Of a DNA stretch of 64,000 bases, positions 44,245 to 53,191 are shown one piece after another. Made by a program: the position numbers and the translations under genes. This stretch comes from Armatimonadota bacterium (GTDB taxonomy: Bacteria > Sysuimicrobiota > Sysuimicrobiia > Sysuimicrobiales > Humicultoraceae): contig JAVHMA010000004.1 in the NCBI GenBank assembly GCA_031081715.1, positions 62,001 to 126,000 of the forward strand. The letters run 5' to 3'. Below the pieces are notes generated by a model. It had not been told where the DNA came from, made no database searches, and worked only from the letters and a program-made list of their open reading frames with translations. Every line of letters starts with the position of its first letter. Within the stretch, counting starts at the first letter, position 1.

Positions 44245-45428
44245 GCCGCTTCTGCCTGCATGGCGTCGAGAATGCGGGCGGACGCGCCCACCTCCAGCGG
44301 CAGGCTCTCGAGCGAGCGGGCAAGCGCCGCGCGGGCACGCGGATCGCGGATCAGCCGCGCGGTCTCCTCGGCCACGTGCTCCGGCGTGACCGAGCCGATG
44401 AGCTCGGGCATGATCTGCCGGCCCATACGCATGTTCGGGAGGGCGACATAGGGCAGGCGGCGCACCACGCGCCGCGCGAGCCGCAGCCGCAGCGCCGGGC
44501 CCACGTAGGGCACACGGGTCAGCCACTCGACGATTCCCTCGGCCGGGATGTGCGGCGCCAGGCTGAGTGGCAGTACCACCAGGCTGGGAATCCTCAGGAT
44601 CGCGAGCTCGAGCGTGTTCGTCCCGGGGATCGTGAGCACCAGGTCTGAGCCGACGACACCCGGCCAACCGCCGTCGCCTACCTCGAGCCCCGCCGCCTCG
44701 ATCGTCGGCTGTTGCCGGCCGACGGTCTCGCGACGGACGGTGGGGGAGACGAAGGGCGAGATGACCGCGCACAACCGGGCCTCGGGCAGCCGCCGCCGCA
44801 GCGCGGCCGCGGTCGCGACCCAGAACGGGAACACCGCGCTGAAGACCGCGTCGCGGCTACCCGCCAGAAAGGTGACACGCGGCGCGCCGCCGTTGCGCGA
44901 CGGGGCGGGACCCCCGCGGGCGCCGAGCACCGCGTCGTGCCGCGGGTCGCCGGTGACGACCACCTTGCCCGCGGGCACGCCGTAGTGCACGAGCCGGTCG
45001 CGCAGCTCGGTCGATGGCACGAAGATGCGCGTGTAGTCGCGGTGGACGCGCGCCACGTGCGCCCGCTCGACGAACGCGTAGGCCGGCGCGCCCCACCGAC
45101 GCGCGAGCCGCCGCGAGTACCACAGGTCGCCGCCGACGTGGAGAACCGCCGCCGGGTGAGCCGGCGCCCACCCGCGCAGCCCCAGGGCCACGCGCGCCAC
45201 CTCGCGGGGCGGCACGATCTGGTCGAAAGCACCCGAGGCGGCGGCCGCGGCCTCTTCCTGGCCGCTGGCGAACTGGCAGGGTGGTAGGCATAGCGCCACC
45301 TCGGAGGCAGCGCCGCAGCGCGCCGCCTGCGCGCGGGCCTCGGCGGCGATGGGGATCGCCCAGCCGGCCACCTCTCCGGGGCCGTTGCCGACGATGACGA
45401 GGGTGCGCGCGGGCCGGGCCCCGCTCAT
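44241..45428 (-). CDS. LpxB-like lipid-A-disaccharide synthase family glycosyltransferase
   Basis: A 395-residue GT-B enzyme of LpxB type: IVGNGPGEVAGWAIPIAAE at the N terminus (LpxB has GExSGD-like sequence here), HVGGDLWYSRRLARRWG, FVPSTELRDRLVHYGVP, GDPRHD, and the donor site TIPGTNTLELAILRIPSLVVLP. LpxB joins two acylated glucosamines. This protein is diverged, and no lpxA, lpxC, lpxD or lpxK gene is in the window, so the substrate may differ. The ATG at 45428 has no ribosome site; a GTG at 45437 is in frame. The promoter lies so near that the mRNA leader is short or absent. Confidence 0.8.
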   Translation of the reverse strand: MSGARPARTLVIVGNGPGEVAGWAIPIAAEARAQAARCGAASEVALCLPPCQFASGQEEAAAAASGAFDQIVPPREVARVALGLRGWAPAHPAAVLHVGGDLWYSRRLARRWGAPAYAFVERAHVARVHRDYTRIFVPSTELRDRLVHYGVPAGKVVVTGDPRHDAVLGARGGPAPSRNGGAPRVTFLAGSRDAVFSAVFPFWVATAAALRRRLPEARLCAVISPFVSPTVRRETVGRQQPTIEAAGLEVGDGGWPGVVGSDLVLTIPGTNTLELAILRIPSLVVLPLSLAPHIPAEGIVEWLTRVPYVGPALRLRLARRVVRRLPYVALPNMRMGRQIMPELIGSVTPEHVAEETARLIRDPRARAALARSLESLPLEVGASARILDAMQAEAA

Positions 45429-45445
45429 CGGATGCACAACATCTC

Positions 45446-45475
45446 ATTATAATCTCCAGACTGGCGGGGCGCCAA
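45446..45475 (-). promoter_or_regulatory. Strong sigma-70-like promoter of the minus-strand glycan operon
   Basis: On the minus strand TTGGCG (45475-45470) and a perfect TATAAT (45451-45446) are 18 bases apart. Transcription would start near 45439, only 10 or so bases before the ATG at 45428 and almost on the GTG at 45437. On the plus strand TATAAT (45448-45453) also appears, so the site may fire both ways, but no good plus-strand -35 box was found. Confidence 0.7.
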
Positions 45476-45527
45476 TTTCGGGCCGCTTCCCAGGGGAGGC
45501 GCGCCGGCCCGGCGAACGAGGCCGACG

Positions 45528-47138
45528 ATGTCTTCGAACTCCTGGCGCGTCCTGGCGGTGCTCGCCGGCGGTGTCATCCTGGCTGCGGCGCCGCTCCCAC
45601 TCGTGGACTCCGACGCGCCGCTCTACGGCCGGATCGCCGCCAACGTGCTGGCCTCGGGCGACTGGTTGACGCTGCGCCATCCGGGGTGGCTGGTGGACAA
45701 GCCGCCCCTGGTGTTCTGGCTCATGGCCGTCTCGTTCCACCTGGGCGGGACCTCGGCGGTGACGCTGCGGTTGTGGCAACTCTTGCTCGTGCTGGCGCTG
45801 GCCGCGCTCACCGGCGCGGTGGCGCGCGCCGCGGGCGGGTCGCGCGAGGAAGGCTGGCTCGCCGCGCTCGTCCTGCTCACCTCCGCGCAGGTGTTCTACC
45901 AGGCGACGGTCCCGCAGCAGGACGTCGCGTTGACCGCCTCGCTCGCGCTCGTCCTCTTCGCGCTGGTGCGCTATCTGGGCGACGGCCGCCGGCGGTGGGC
46001 GGTGCTCGCGGGTGTCGCCGTCGCCGCGGGTATTCTGGTGAAGGGCATCGCCGCCGCGGCCCTGTCGGCGGCGGCCGCGGGGGCGGTGCTGCTCGTGGCG
46101 CGCCGCGTCCTCCCGCACCCCGCGGGCCGGGTGGTCGCGCACGCCGGGCTGGCCGCCGGCGTCGGCGCCATCCTGGCGGCGCCGTGGTACCTCCACGGCG
46201 TCCTCACGCACGGCGACCCATTTGTGCGGACGTTCCTCACCACCGGGACGCTCGGCGTCGGCCGCTTCTTCCGGCCGGTGATCTCGACCCCGCCGCCGTA
46301 CTGGCTGTCGGTCTTCGCCTACGTTCCACAGATCGCGGTGGGCATGCTGCCGTGGACGCCGGCGTTCGCCGTCGGGCTGACCGGGTTCCGGCGCTGGCTC
46401 CGGGAGCAACCCGCGGGCCTGGGCGCGGTGGGCGTGTGGCTGGCAGCGCTCTTCCTGGTGTTCTCGCTCTCGTCAGGCGACAAGGTGTTCCGGTACATCA
46501 TGCCCTGCTTCCCGGCCGCCGCCGTGGTCACGGCGCGAGGGCTAGGCGACCTGTGCGGGGGCGCGAGGGCGCGGCGCGCCGCCGTGGCCTGGGCTGCGCC
46601 GACGCTGGCGCTCCTGGTTGCCGGCCTCTCGATGCTCTGGTCGAGCTTCCCGACGGAGCGCGACCGGTTCGGCCCGCCCGCGCTGGCGTTCGCCGCCGGC
46701 CTGGCGGTGGCCACAGCCGCGTTCGGTGCCGCAGCCTGGCGCGGCCGAGCGCGGGCGGCGGTGGCGCTGGCGGCTGTGGCCGCCATGCTGGGCTACCTAC
46801 TGTTCGTCGGGGCCATGCTCCGCCACGCGCCGGCGATCGACCCGTGGCCCGCGATCGTCCGCGCGGTCGGGCGCGACGCGCGCGGTCAACGCACGGTTGT
46901 GCTCTATCGCCTGGGCGAGGCGTTCAACTTCGCACACTTCTACCTCGATGCGCCCGTGGCGCTCGTCGATGGGCCCGGCCCGGCGGCGGCGTTCTGGCTC
47001 CGGCACCCCGGTGCGGTGGTCATCGCGCCCTCCTCCGCGTACGACGAGCTGGCGGGCGCGCTGCCGTCGCCGCACGCGGTCGTCTTTCGCGACGCCCGGC
47101 TGGTGGTGCTCGTGCGCGCCGATGCGACGCCGCAATGA
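45528..47138 (+). CDS. GT39/ArnT-like integral membrane glycosyltransferase
   Basis: A 536-residue polytopic protein of the PMT/ArnT type, which transfers sugar from a polyprenyl-phosphate donor in the periplasm. The first-loop acidic motif is LVDSDAPLYGRIAANVL. It is followed by HPGWLVDKPPLVFWLMA (with the family's KPPL) and about ten further membrane helices. SSGDKVFRYIMPCFPA is the conserved loop near residue 320. The C-terminal ~120 residues are a periplasmic domain. The ATG lies 100 bases from the divergent lpxB-like gene. It could add a charged or neutral sugar to lipid A-like lipid or to protein. Confidence 0.85.
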   Translation: MSSNSWRVLAVLAGGVILAAAPLPLVDSDAPLYGRIAANVLASGDWLTLRHPGWLVDKPPLVFWLMAVSFHLGGTSAVTLRLWQLLLVLALAALTGAVARAAGGSREEGWLAALVLLTSAQVFYQATVPQQDVALTASLALVLFALVRYLGDGRRRWAVLAGVAVAAGILVKGIAAAALSAAAAGAVLLVARRVLPHPAGRVVAHAGLAAGVGAILAAPWYLHGVLTHGDPFVRTFLTTGTLGVGRFFRPVISTPPPYWLSVFAYVPQIAVGMLPWTPAFAVGLTGFRRWLREQPAGLGAVGVWLAALFLVFSLSSGDKVFRYIMPCFPAAAVVTARGLGDLCGGARARRAAVAWAAPTLALLVAGLSMLWSSFPTERDRFGPPALAFAAGLAVATAAFGAAAWRGRARAAVALAAVAAMLGYLLFVGAMLRHAPAIDPWPAIVRAVGRDARGQRTVVLYRLGEAFNFAHFYLDAPVALVDGPGPAAAFWLRHPGAVVIAPSSAYDELAGALPSPHAVVFRDARLVVLVRADATPQ

Positions 47139-47212
47139 GCGCACCCTGCCGGGAGAGGGAAGCCGAAACGGCCGGCAGAATAGGACCGGGACAGTCCAAA
47201 GCGGGGTGAGAT

Positions 47213-48754
47213 GTGCGCCGACTGCTGGGTGTGGCGGCCGTGGTGTTGGTGTGTGCCGCGCGCGCGTCCGCCCAGCCGTCGCCGGTCGTGGTCGACGCCG
47301 AGACCATCACCTACGACACCGCCGGCCAGACAGTGATCGCCCAGGGCAACGTCCGCGTGAGTTCCGGTCGCCACCGCATGTTCGCCGACGCGGTGACCTA
47401 CGACCTCCGCACGGAGGTGCTCACCGCCACGGGGCGGGTGCGGGTACTGGACGACCGGGGCCGGGAGCTGCGCGGTCGGCTGCTCACCTTCAACACGCGC
47501 ACCGAAGCCGGCGTGCTCGACGGCGTGCACGGCATCGTCGATCCGGCGCGGCGCGTCTACGTGCGCGGCGACCGTCTGGAGTTCGACCCCGGGCGCTACA
47601 TCGGTCACCAGACGCTGACCACGACGTGCGACCCGGAGCGCCCGCTGTTCGCCGTGACCGCGCGACGGCTTGAGATCGTCCCCAACGAGGAAATCGTGGC
47701 CTACGACGCGTCCGTGCAGGTGGCCGGCCGCCGGGTGTTCTCGACCCCGCGCTTCGACATCTCGCTCGCCCCCGGCGAGCCGGCGGTCTTGGCCCCGGGG
47801 TTCGGCCACAACGACGTCGACCGGTTCTGGGTCGAGTACCGGGCGCGGGTCACCATGCCGGGCGCGCGCGGCGTCGCCAGCGTGAAGTATGGAACCGCCT
47901 CGGGATGGTTCCCGTTCCTGCGCCTGACCCACCGCGCACCGGCGTTCGCGGCGACCCTCAGGCTCGGCCGCACGCAGACCGAGGACGAGCGGGAGGCGTT
48001 CGCGCTGCTGCCGTACCGCGTGGCCGAGGCGAGCGTCGAGGGTGCCCCGGTGCCCATCGTGGGAACGCGGCTGTCCTATGCGCTGTCCGCGGCCGCGGGG
48101 TGGCTTGAGGACGAGACGGCCATGGTCGCCACCACGCGCCTGGACGGCGCGCTCGCGGTGCGCGCGGAGACGTTCCAGCTCGGGCCGCGGCTGGCGCTGG
48201 ACGCCGAGGCGCGCCTGCGCGTGTCCATCTATGGCAGCGGCGATGTCCGGACGGTCGCGTCAGCCGCCGCGGCCCTCGTGCACCCCCTCGACGCCTACAC
48301 CCGGGTCACGTTGCGATACGAGTATGTCCACCTGGGGGGCCGCTCGCCCCTGCTGGTCGACGACGTGGACCCCGCCAGCACCCTGAGCCTGGCCGTCGTT
48401 CGCGCCGTGCCCGACCGCTACCGGTGGGCGGTGCGCGCGGCGCACAACTGGGCCGTGCCGGAAACCAAGGTCGCCGCCTCGGCCTTCGTCGTGACCTCGC
48501 CAAGCCTGGAGGTGGGCGTGGCGGCCGTCTACAACACGCGCCTGGCCAGGCTCGAGGACCTCGACTTCGCGGTGCGCTGGATCTGCGACTGCGTGGATGT
48601 GGTCGTGCGCTACCGGCAGGTGCGGCGGGAGATCTCGCTGGACGTCGGCCTGGTCGGCTTCACCCGGCGCGAGGCATTCGTACCCCGCTCCCCGCGGCCG
48701 TCGCCGTTGCCGCCGGTCGGCGATCCGCCTGGAGAGAGAGGCGACCGGCACTGA
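47213..48754 (+). CDS. Short LptD/OstA-like outer-membrane LPS assembly protein
   Basis: A 513-residue protein. A signal peptide (VAAVVLVCAARASA) is followed by an OstA/LptA-type beta jelly roll (ADAVTYDLRTEVLTATGRVRV) and a beta-barrel region of alternating strands up to FAVRWICDCVDVVVRYR near the C terminus. The Cys in TTTCDPERP and the CDC pair near the end sit where LptD has its paired cysteines. Standard LptD is 700-800 residues, so this barrel is small. GTG start with GGGGTGAG upstream. Its stop overlaps the next gene start by CTGA. This is the strongest sign of an outer membrane in the window. Confidence 0.8.
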   Translation: MRRLLGVAAVVLVCAARASAQPSPVVVDAETITYDTAGQTVIAQGNVRVSSGRHRMFADAVTYDLRTEVLTATGRVRVLDDRGRELRGRLLTFNTRTEAGVLDGVHGIVDPARRVYVRGDRLEFDPGRYIGHQTLTTTCDPERPLFAVTARRLEIVPNEEIVAYDASVQVAGRRVFSTPRFDISLAPGEPAVLAPGFGHNDVDRFWVEYRARVTMPGARGVASVKYGTASGWFPFLRLTHRAPAFAATLRLGRTQTEDEREAFALLPYRVAEASVEGAPVPIVGTRLSYALSAAAGWLEDETAMVATTRLDGALAVRAETFQLGPRLALDAEARLRVSIYGSGDVRTVASAAAALVHPLDAYTRVTLRYEYVHLGGRSPLLVDDVDPASTLSLAVVRAVPDRYRWAVRAAHNWAVPETKVAASAFVVTSPSLEVGVAAVYNTRLARLEDLDFAVRWICDCVDVVVRYRQVRREISLDVGLVGFTRREAFVPRSPRPSPLPPVGDPPGERGDRH

Positions 48755-50139
48755 CCGACGAGCGCGCCGCCCCGCTTGACCCGGAGATCTTCCGCGAGTA
48801 CGACATCCGCGGGGTCGTGGGGAGGGCACTCACGGCGGAGGTGGCCGCGCGCATCGCGCGCGCGTACGCCGCGGTGATGCGGCCGGGCGGCGGGCCGGTC
48901 GTGGTGGGTCGCGACAACCGGGTGCACTCGCCCATGCTGGCCGAGGCCGCGGGCGCGGCGCTGGCCGCCTCCGGCTGCACGGTCCTCGACATCGGCACCG
49001 TGATCAGCCCGATCTTCTACTACGCCCGGACCGCGTGGGAGATCGACGCTGGCATCATGGTCACCGCCAGCCACAACCCGCCCGAGTTCAACGGGTTCAA
49101 GCTCGGCGGGGCCGCCGGCACGTTGCACGGCGAGCAGATCCAGCAGATCCGGCGGCGGGCAGAGGCGGGGCCCTTCCCGAGCGGTGTCGGGGCGCGCGAG
49201 ACGCGCGACGCCACGGGCCCCTACCTGGCGATGCTCCGCGAGAAGATCCGCCTGGGGCCGCGGCGGCTGCGGGTGGCGCTCGACTGCGGGAACGGCACCG
49301 CCAGCCTGTTCGCTCCAGACGCGCTGGCGGCCTGGGGCGTCGAGGTCGTGCCGCTGTACTGCGAGTCCGACCCGACCTTCCCGCACCACCACCCCGATCC
49401 GGTGGACGCACGCAACCTGACCGACCTGATCGCGCTCGTCCGGCGCGAGCGCTGCGACCTCGGCATTGGCCTGGACGGCGACGGCGACCGTCTTGGGGTC
49501 GTGGACGACCGGGGCGAGATCATCTGGGGCGACCTCCTGATGGTCCTGTTCTGGCGCGAGATCCTGCCCCGCCATCCCGGCGCGGAGGTGCTGGTCGAGG
49601 TGAAGTGCTCGCAGGTCCTGGTGGAGGAGGCGCGCCGCCTGGGCGGCCGGCCCTTCTTCTACCGCACCGGGCACTCGCTCATCAAGGCGAAGATGCGCGA
49701 GATCGGCGCGGTCTTCGCGGGCGAGATGTCGGGGCACATGTTCTTCGCCGACGAGTACTACGGGTTCGACGATGCGCTCTACGCCGCCGGCCGGCTGCTG
49801 CGTATCCTGTCGCGCCAGGCGCAACCGCTCTCCGCGTTGCTGGCGGACGTGCCGCGCTACCCGATTACGCCCGAGGTGCGGGTGACCTGCCCGGACGACC
49901 GGAAGTTCGAGGTCGTGGCGGCCCTGGTCGAGGCGTTCAAGCGTACGCACGAGGTCGTGGACGTCGACGGCGCGCGCGTCCTGTTCGACGACGGCTGGGG
50001 GCTGATCCGCGCGAGCAACACGCAGCCGGTGCTGGTGGTGCGGGCCGAGGCGCAGACCCCCGAGGCGCTGGCCCGGATCAAGGGGACGCTAGCGGACGCG
50101 CTGGCGCAGTTCCCCGAGGTGGGACGGCCGGAGTGGTGA
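48751..50139 (+). CDS. Phosphomannomutase/phosphoglucomutase with CTG start
   Basis: A 462-residue alpha-D-phosphohexomutase. The phosphoserine is S107 in TASHNPPE, the metal site is DGDGDR, the sugar-binding loop is GEMSGHM, and the phosphate-binding loop is [18 protein letters not shown] marks the true N terminus. No ATG, GTG or TTG lies in frame between the LptD gene and this motif. The best start is the CTG at 48751, in a CTGA overlap like the GTGA overlaps elsewhere, with GGAGAGAGAGG 10 bases before. It would make mannose-1-phosphate for the GDP-sugar genes downstream. Confidence 0.88.
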   Translation: MTDERAAPLDPEIFREYDIRGVVGRALTAEVAARIARAYAAVMRPGGGPVVVGRDNRVHSPMLAEAAGAALAASGCTVLDIGTVISPIFYYARTAWEIDAGIMVTASHNPPEFNGFKLGGAAGTLHGEQIQQIRRRAEAGPFPSGVGARETRDATGPYLAMLREKIRLGPRRLRVALDCGNGTASLFAPDALAAWGVEVVPLYCESDPTFPHHHPDPVDARNLTDLIALVRRERCDLGIGLDGDGDRLGVVDDRGEIIWGDLLMVLFWREILPRHPGAEVLVEVKCSQVLVEEARRLGGRPFFYRTGHSLIKAKMREIGAVFAGEMSGHMFFADEYYGFDDALYAAGRLLRILSRQAQPLSALLADVPRYPITPEVRVTCPDDRKFEVVAALVEAFKRTHEVVDVDGARVLFDDGWGLIRASNTQPVLVVRAEAQTPEALARIKGTLADALAQFPEVGRPEW

Positions 50140-51170
50140 GCGCGGCCGACCTGCGGCGCGTGGTGCTTACCGGTGGCGCTGGATTCCTGGGCAGCCATCT
50201 CTGCGAGCGCCTGCTGGACCAAGGCTGCGAGGTCGTCTGCGTGGACAACCTGCTCACCGGCCGCCGCGAGAACCTCGCCCCCCTGCTCGATCGTCCGGGG
50301 TTCGCGTTCATCGAGGGCGACGTGTCGGAGGGGCTCGAGGTGGACGGGGCGGTAGACGCCGTGCTGCACTTCGCGTCCCCCGCGAGCCCCCGCGACTACC
50401 TGGAGCTCCCTATCCACACGCTGCGGGTCGGCGCCTACGGGACCCACAACGCGCTCGAGCTCGCGCGCGCCCGGGGCGCGCGGTTCCTGCTGGCGAGCAC
50501 CTCCGAGGTCTACGGCGACCCGCTCGTCAGCCCGCAACCCGAGACGTACTGGGGCAACGTCAACCCCATCAGCCCGCGCGGCGTCTACGACGAGGCGAAG
50601 CGGTTCGGCGAGGCGATGACGATGGCCTATCACCGCTACCACGGCGTGGACACGCGGATCGTGCGCATCTTCAACACCTTCGGACCGCGCATGCGGTCGG
50701 ACGACGGCCGCCTCGTCTCCAACCTCATCGTCCAGGCGCTGCGGGGCGAGCCGCTCACGGTGCACGGCGACGGCACGCAGACGCGCAGTTTCTGCTATGT
50801 TGACGATATGATCGACGGGCTGGTGGCGGTGCTCCTGCACCCGTCCGACCGCACGCCGGCGCAGCGCATGGACCGGGCGTTCCTCCACACGAGTAGCGAG
50901 GCTGACGACTCGATCCACCACCCGATCAATCTGGGCAACCCGGAGGAGTACAGCGTGCTGGAGATCGCGCGGATGGTCCTGGAGGCGACCGCCAGCGCCA
51001 GCCCGACGCGGTTTGTCGCGCGGCCGGTGGACGATCCGCGGGTGCGCCGGCCTGATGTCAGCCGCGCCGCGCGCCTGCTGGGTTGGCGCCCCACGGTCCC
51101 GGTGCGCGAGGGTGTGCGGCGCACCGTGGCCTACTTCCGGACCCTGCTCGCCGCCGATGTCCCCGGCTAG
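50136..51170 (+). CDS. NAD-dependent UDP-glucuronate decarboxylase-like epimerase
   Basis: A 344-residue extended SDR protein. NAD-binding [11 protein letters not shown], then [26 protein letters not shown], the catalytic [16 protein letters not shown] and [18 protein letters not shown] are typical of UDP-glucuronate decarboxylase (UDP-xylose synthase). An insert of about 20 residues (around [13 protein letters not shown]) interrupts the region before NLGNPEEYS. The GTG forms GTGA with the mutase stop. It would supply UDP-xylose to the glycan; dTDP-glucose 4,6-dehydratase is a less likely alternative. Confidence 0.82.
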   Translation: MSAADLRRVVLTGGAGFLGSHLCERLLDQGCEVVCVDNLLTGRRENLAPLLDRPGFAFIEGDVSEGLEVDGAVDAVLHFASPASPRDYLELPIHTLRVGAYGTHNALELARARGARFLLASTSEVYGDPLVSPQPETYWGNVNPISPRGVYDEAKRFGEAMTMAYHRYHGVDTRIVRIFNTFGPRMRSDDGRLVSNLIVQALRGEPLTVHGDGTQTRSFCYVDDMIDGLVAVLLHPSDRTPAQRMDRAFLHTSSEADDSIHHPINLGNPEEYSVLEIARMVLEATASASPTRFVARPVDDPRVRRPDVSRAARLLGWRPTVPVREGVRRTVAYFRTLLAADVPG

Positions 51171-52233
51171 CCCCGCGCCGCCGGCGGGCCGGCGTGCCCT
51201 GGTCACCGGCATCACCGGGCAGGACGGATCGTACCTGGCCGAGTTCCTGCTCGACCGGGGCTACGAGGTGCACGGCGTGATCCGGCGCGCCTCGACGTTC
51301 AACACCGACCGGATCGAGCACCTCTACCGCGATCCGCACGAGCCGGATGCCCGGCTGCGGTTGCACTACGGCGACCTTACGGACAGCAGCGGGTTGCGCG
51401 TGCTGCTGGAGCGGGTCCAGCCCGACGAGGTCTACAATCTGGGCGCCCAGTCCCACGTGCGGGTGTCGTTCGACCAGCCCGAGTACACCGCCGACGTGGT
51501 CGCGCTGGGCGCGCTGCGACTGCTGGAGGCGCTACGCGACTACCAGGCGCGGACGGGCCGCGAGGTGCGCTTCTACCAGGCCGGGTCGTCCGAGATGTTC
51601 GGCAATGCGGCGCCGCCGCAAAGCGAGGCGACCCCGTTCCGGCCACGGAGTCCCTACGGCGTCGCCAAGGTCTACGCGCACCTGCAGACGGTCAACTATC
51701 GCGAGGCGTACGGGCTGTTCGCCGCCAACGGCATTCTGTTCAATCACGAGAGCGAGCGGCGCCACGAGACCTTCGTCACCCGCAAGATCACGCGTGCGGC
51801 CACCCGCATCGCGCTCGGGTTGCAGACCACGCTCTACCTCGGGAACCTGGACGCCCGCCGCGACTGGGGGCACGCGCAGGACTACGTCGAGGCGATGTGG
51901 CTGATCCTTCAGCACCCGCAGCCCGACGACTTCGTGATCGCCACCGGCGAGTCGCGGTCGGTGCGGGAGTTTCTCGATGCGGCCTTCGGGCTGCTCGGCC
52001 TGGACTGGCGGGGGCACGTCGTGGTGGACCCGCGCTACTTCCGTCCGGCGGAGATCGACCGGCTGGAGGGCGACGCGTCCCGGGCGCGCGCCATCCTGGG
52101 CTGGCGGCCCCGCGTCACGTTCGACGAGCTCGTGCGGCGGATGGTGGCGCACGACATGGAGCTCGCGCGCGCCGAGCGCACGCTGCGCGATGGCGGGCAT
52201 GCGGTCGGCCGCCGGGGCCCGGCCCGTGAGTAG
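51157..52233 (+). CDS. gmd: GDP-mannose 4,6-dehydratase
   Basis: A 358-residue SDR enzyme. [62 protein letters not shown] in shorter blocks, the catalytic [31 protein letters not shown] and [19 protein letters not shown] are near-diagnostic for Gmd. It converts GDP-mannose to GDP-4-keto-6-deoxymannose. The ATG lies 14 bases inside the preceding gene. The next gene completes a fucose-type pathway. Confidence 0.95.
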   Translation: MSPASPAPPAGRRALVTGITGQDGSYLAEFLLDRGYEVHGVIRRASTFNTDRIEHLYRDPHEPDARLRLHYGDLTDSSGLRVLLERVQPDEVYNLGAQSHVRVSFDQPEYTADVVALGALRLLEALRDYQARTGREVRFYQAGSSEMFGNAAPPQSEATPFRPRSPYGVAKVYAHLQTVNYREAYGLFAANGILFNHESERRHETFVTRKITRAATRIALGLQTTLYLGNLDARRDWGHAQDYVEAMWLILQHPQPDDFVIATGESRSVREFLDAAFGLLGLDWRGHVVVDPRYFRPAEIDRLEGDASRARAILGWRPRVTFDELVRRMVAHDMELARAERTLRDGGHAVGRRGPARE

Positions 52234-53191
52234 CTGGCGCGGACGACGCGTCACGGTGACCGGCGGCGCGGGCTTCCTGGGCTCGGTGCTCGTCGAGCGG
52301 CTCCGCGCGGCGGGCGCCGCGGTCGCGGTCGCGCGGCGCCGCGACTACGACCTGACCGAGCGCGAGGCCGCGCTGCGGCTGTTCGAGGCGTCGCGGCCCG
52401 ACGTCCTCTTCCACCTGGCCGCGGCCGTCGGCGGCATCGGCGCGAACCAGGCGGAGCCGGGCCGGTTTTTCCACGACAACATGGCGATGGGGCTGCACGT
52501 GGTCGAGGCCGCCCGGCGCTACGGCCGCCTGCAGACGCTCGTGCTCGTCGGGACGACGTGCGCCTACCCGGGAAGCGCCCCGGTGCCCATGCGCGAGGAC
52601 GCGCTGTGGGACGGGTTCCCCGAGCCGACCAACGCGCCGTACGGTGTGGCGAAGCGGGCGCTGCTGGTCATGGCGCAGGCCTACCGGGCGCAGTACGGGC
52701 TGAACGCGATCTACCTGATCCCGGCTAACCTCTACGGCCCCGGGGACAACTTCGACTTGGAGACCTCGCACGTGATCCCGGCGCTCGTCCGCAAGTGCGT
52801 GGACGCGGTGGCGGAGGGGCAGGACGAGGTGCAGGCGTGGGGTGATGGAGCGCCCACGCGCGAGTTCCTGCACGTGCGGGACGCCGCGCGCGGCTTGATG
52901 CTGGCGGCCGAGCGCTACGGCGGTGCCGAGCCGGTCAATCTCGGCACCGGGCACGAGGTCTCGATCCGCGACCTGGCGGAGACGATCGCGGCGCTCGCCG
53001 GGTTCCGCGGCCGCATCACCTGGGACGCTTCCCGCCCCGGCGGCCAGCGGCGCCGCCGACTGGACACGACACGCGCGCGCCAGGCCTTCGGGTTCGAGGC
53101 GGAGATCGCGCTGCCCGATGGCCTGCGCGAGGTCGTGGACTGGTATCGCGCCCACCGCGGGGTGGCGGCGCGCGCGCCGGAGCGGCGCTGA
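52226..53191 (+). CDS. GDP-L-fucose synthase-like epimerase/reductase
   Basis: A 321-residue SDR enzyme. It has [28 protein letters not shown] (the GFS-type loop), GTTCAYPG, the catalytic PYGVAKRA, and [12 protein letters not shown]. This epimerises and reduces the Gmd product to GDP-L-fucose; a related GDP-colitose or perosamine-pathway enzyme is less likely. The GTG at 52226 overlaps the gmd end by eight bases; an in-frame ATG at 52199 is a weaker option. Its stop overlaps the next ATG (TGATG). Confidence 0.87.
   Translation: MSSWRGRRVTVTGGAGFLGSVLVERLRAAGAAVAVARRRDYDLTEREAALRLFEASRPDVLFHLAAAVGGIGANQAEPGRFFHDNMAMGLHVVEAARRYGRLQTLVLVGTTCAYPGSAPVPMREDALWDGFPEPTNAPYGVAKRALLVMAQAYRAQYGLNAIYLIPANLYGPGDNFDLETSHVIPALVRKCVDAVAEGQDEVQAWGDGAPTREFLHVRDAARGLMLAAERYGGAEPVNLGTGHEVSIRDLAETIAALAGFRGRITWDASRPGGQRRRRLDTTRARQAFGFEAEIALPDGLREVVDWYRAHRGVAARAPERR

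Noticed and set aside
39467-44772. Long N-terminal extensions to the second GT2 and the MsbA-like exporter on the minus strand
   Set aside because: The extensions cover the upstream polymerase and lpxB-like genes in the wrong frame. The conserved starts coincide with GTGA/ATGA overlaps.
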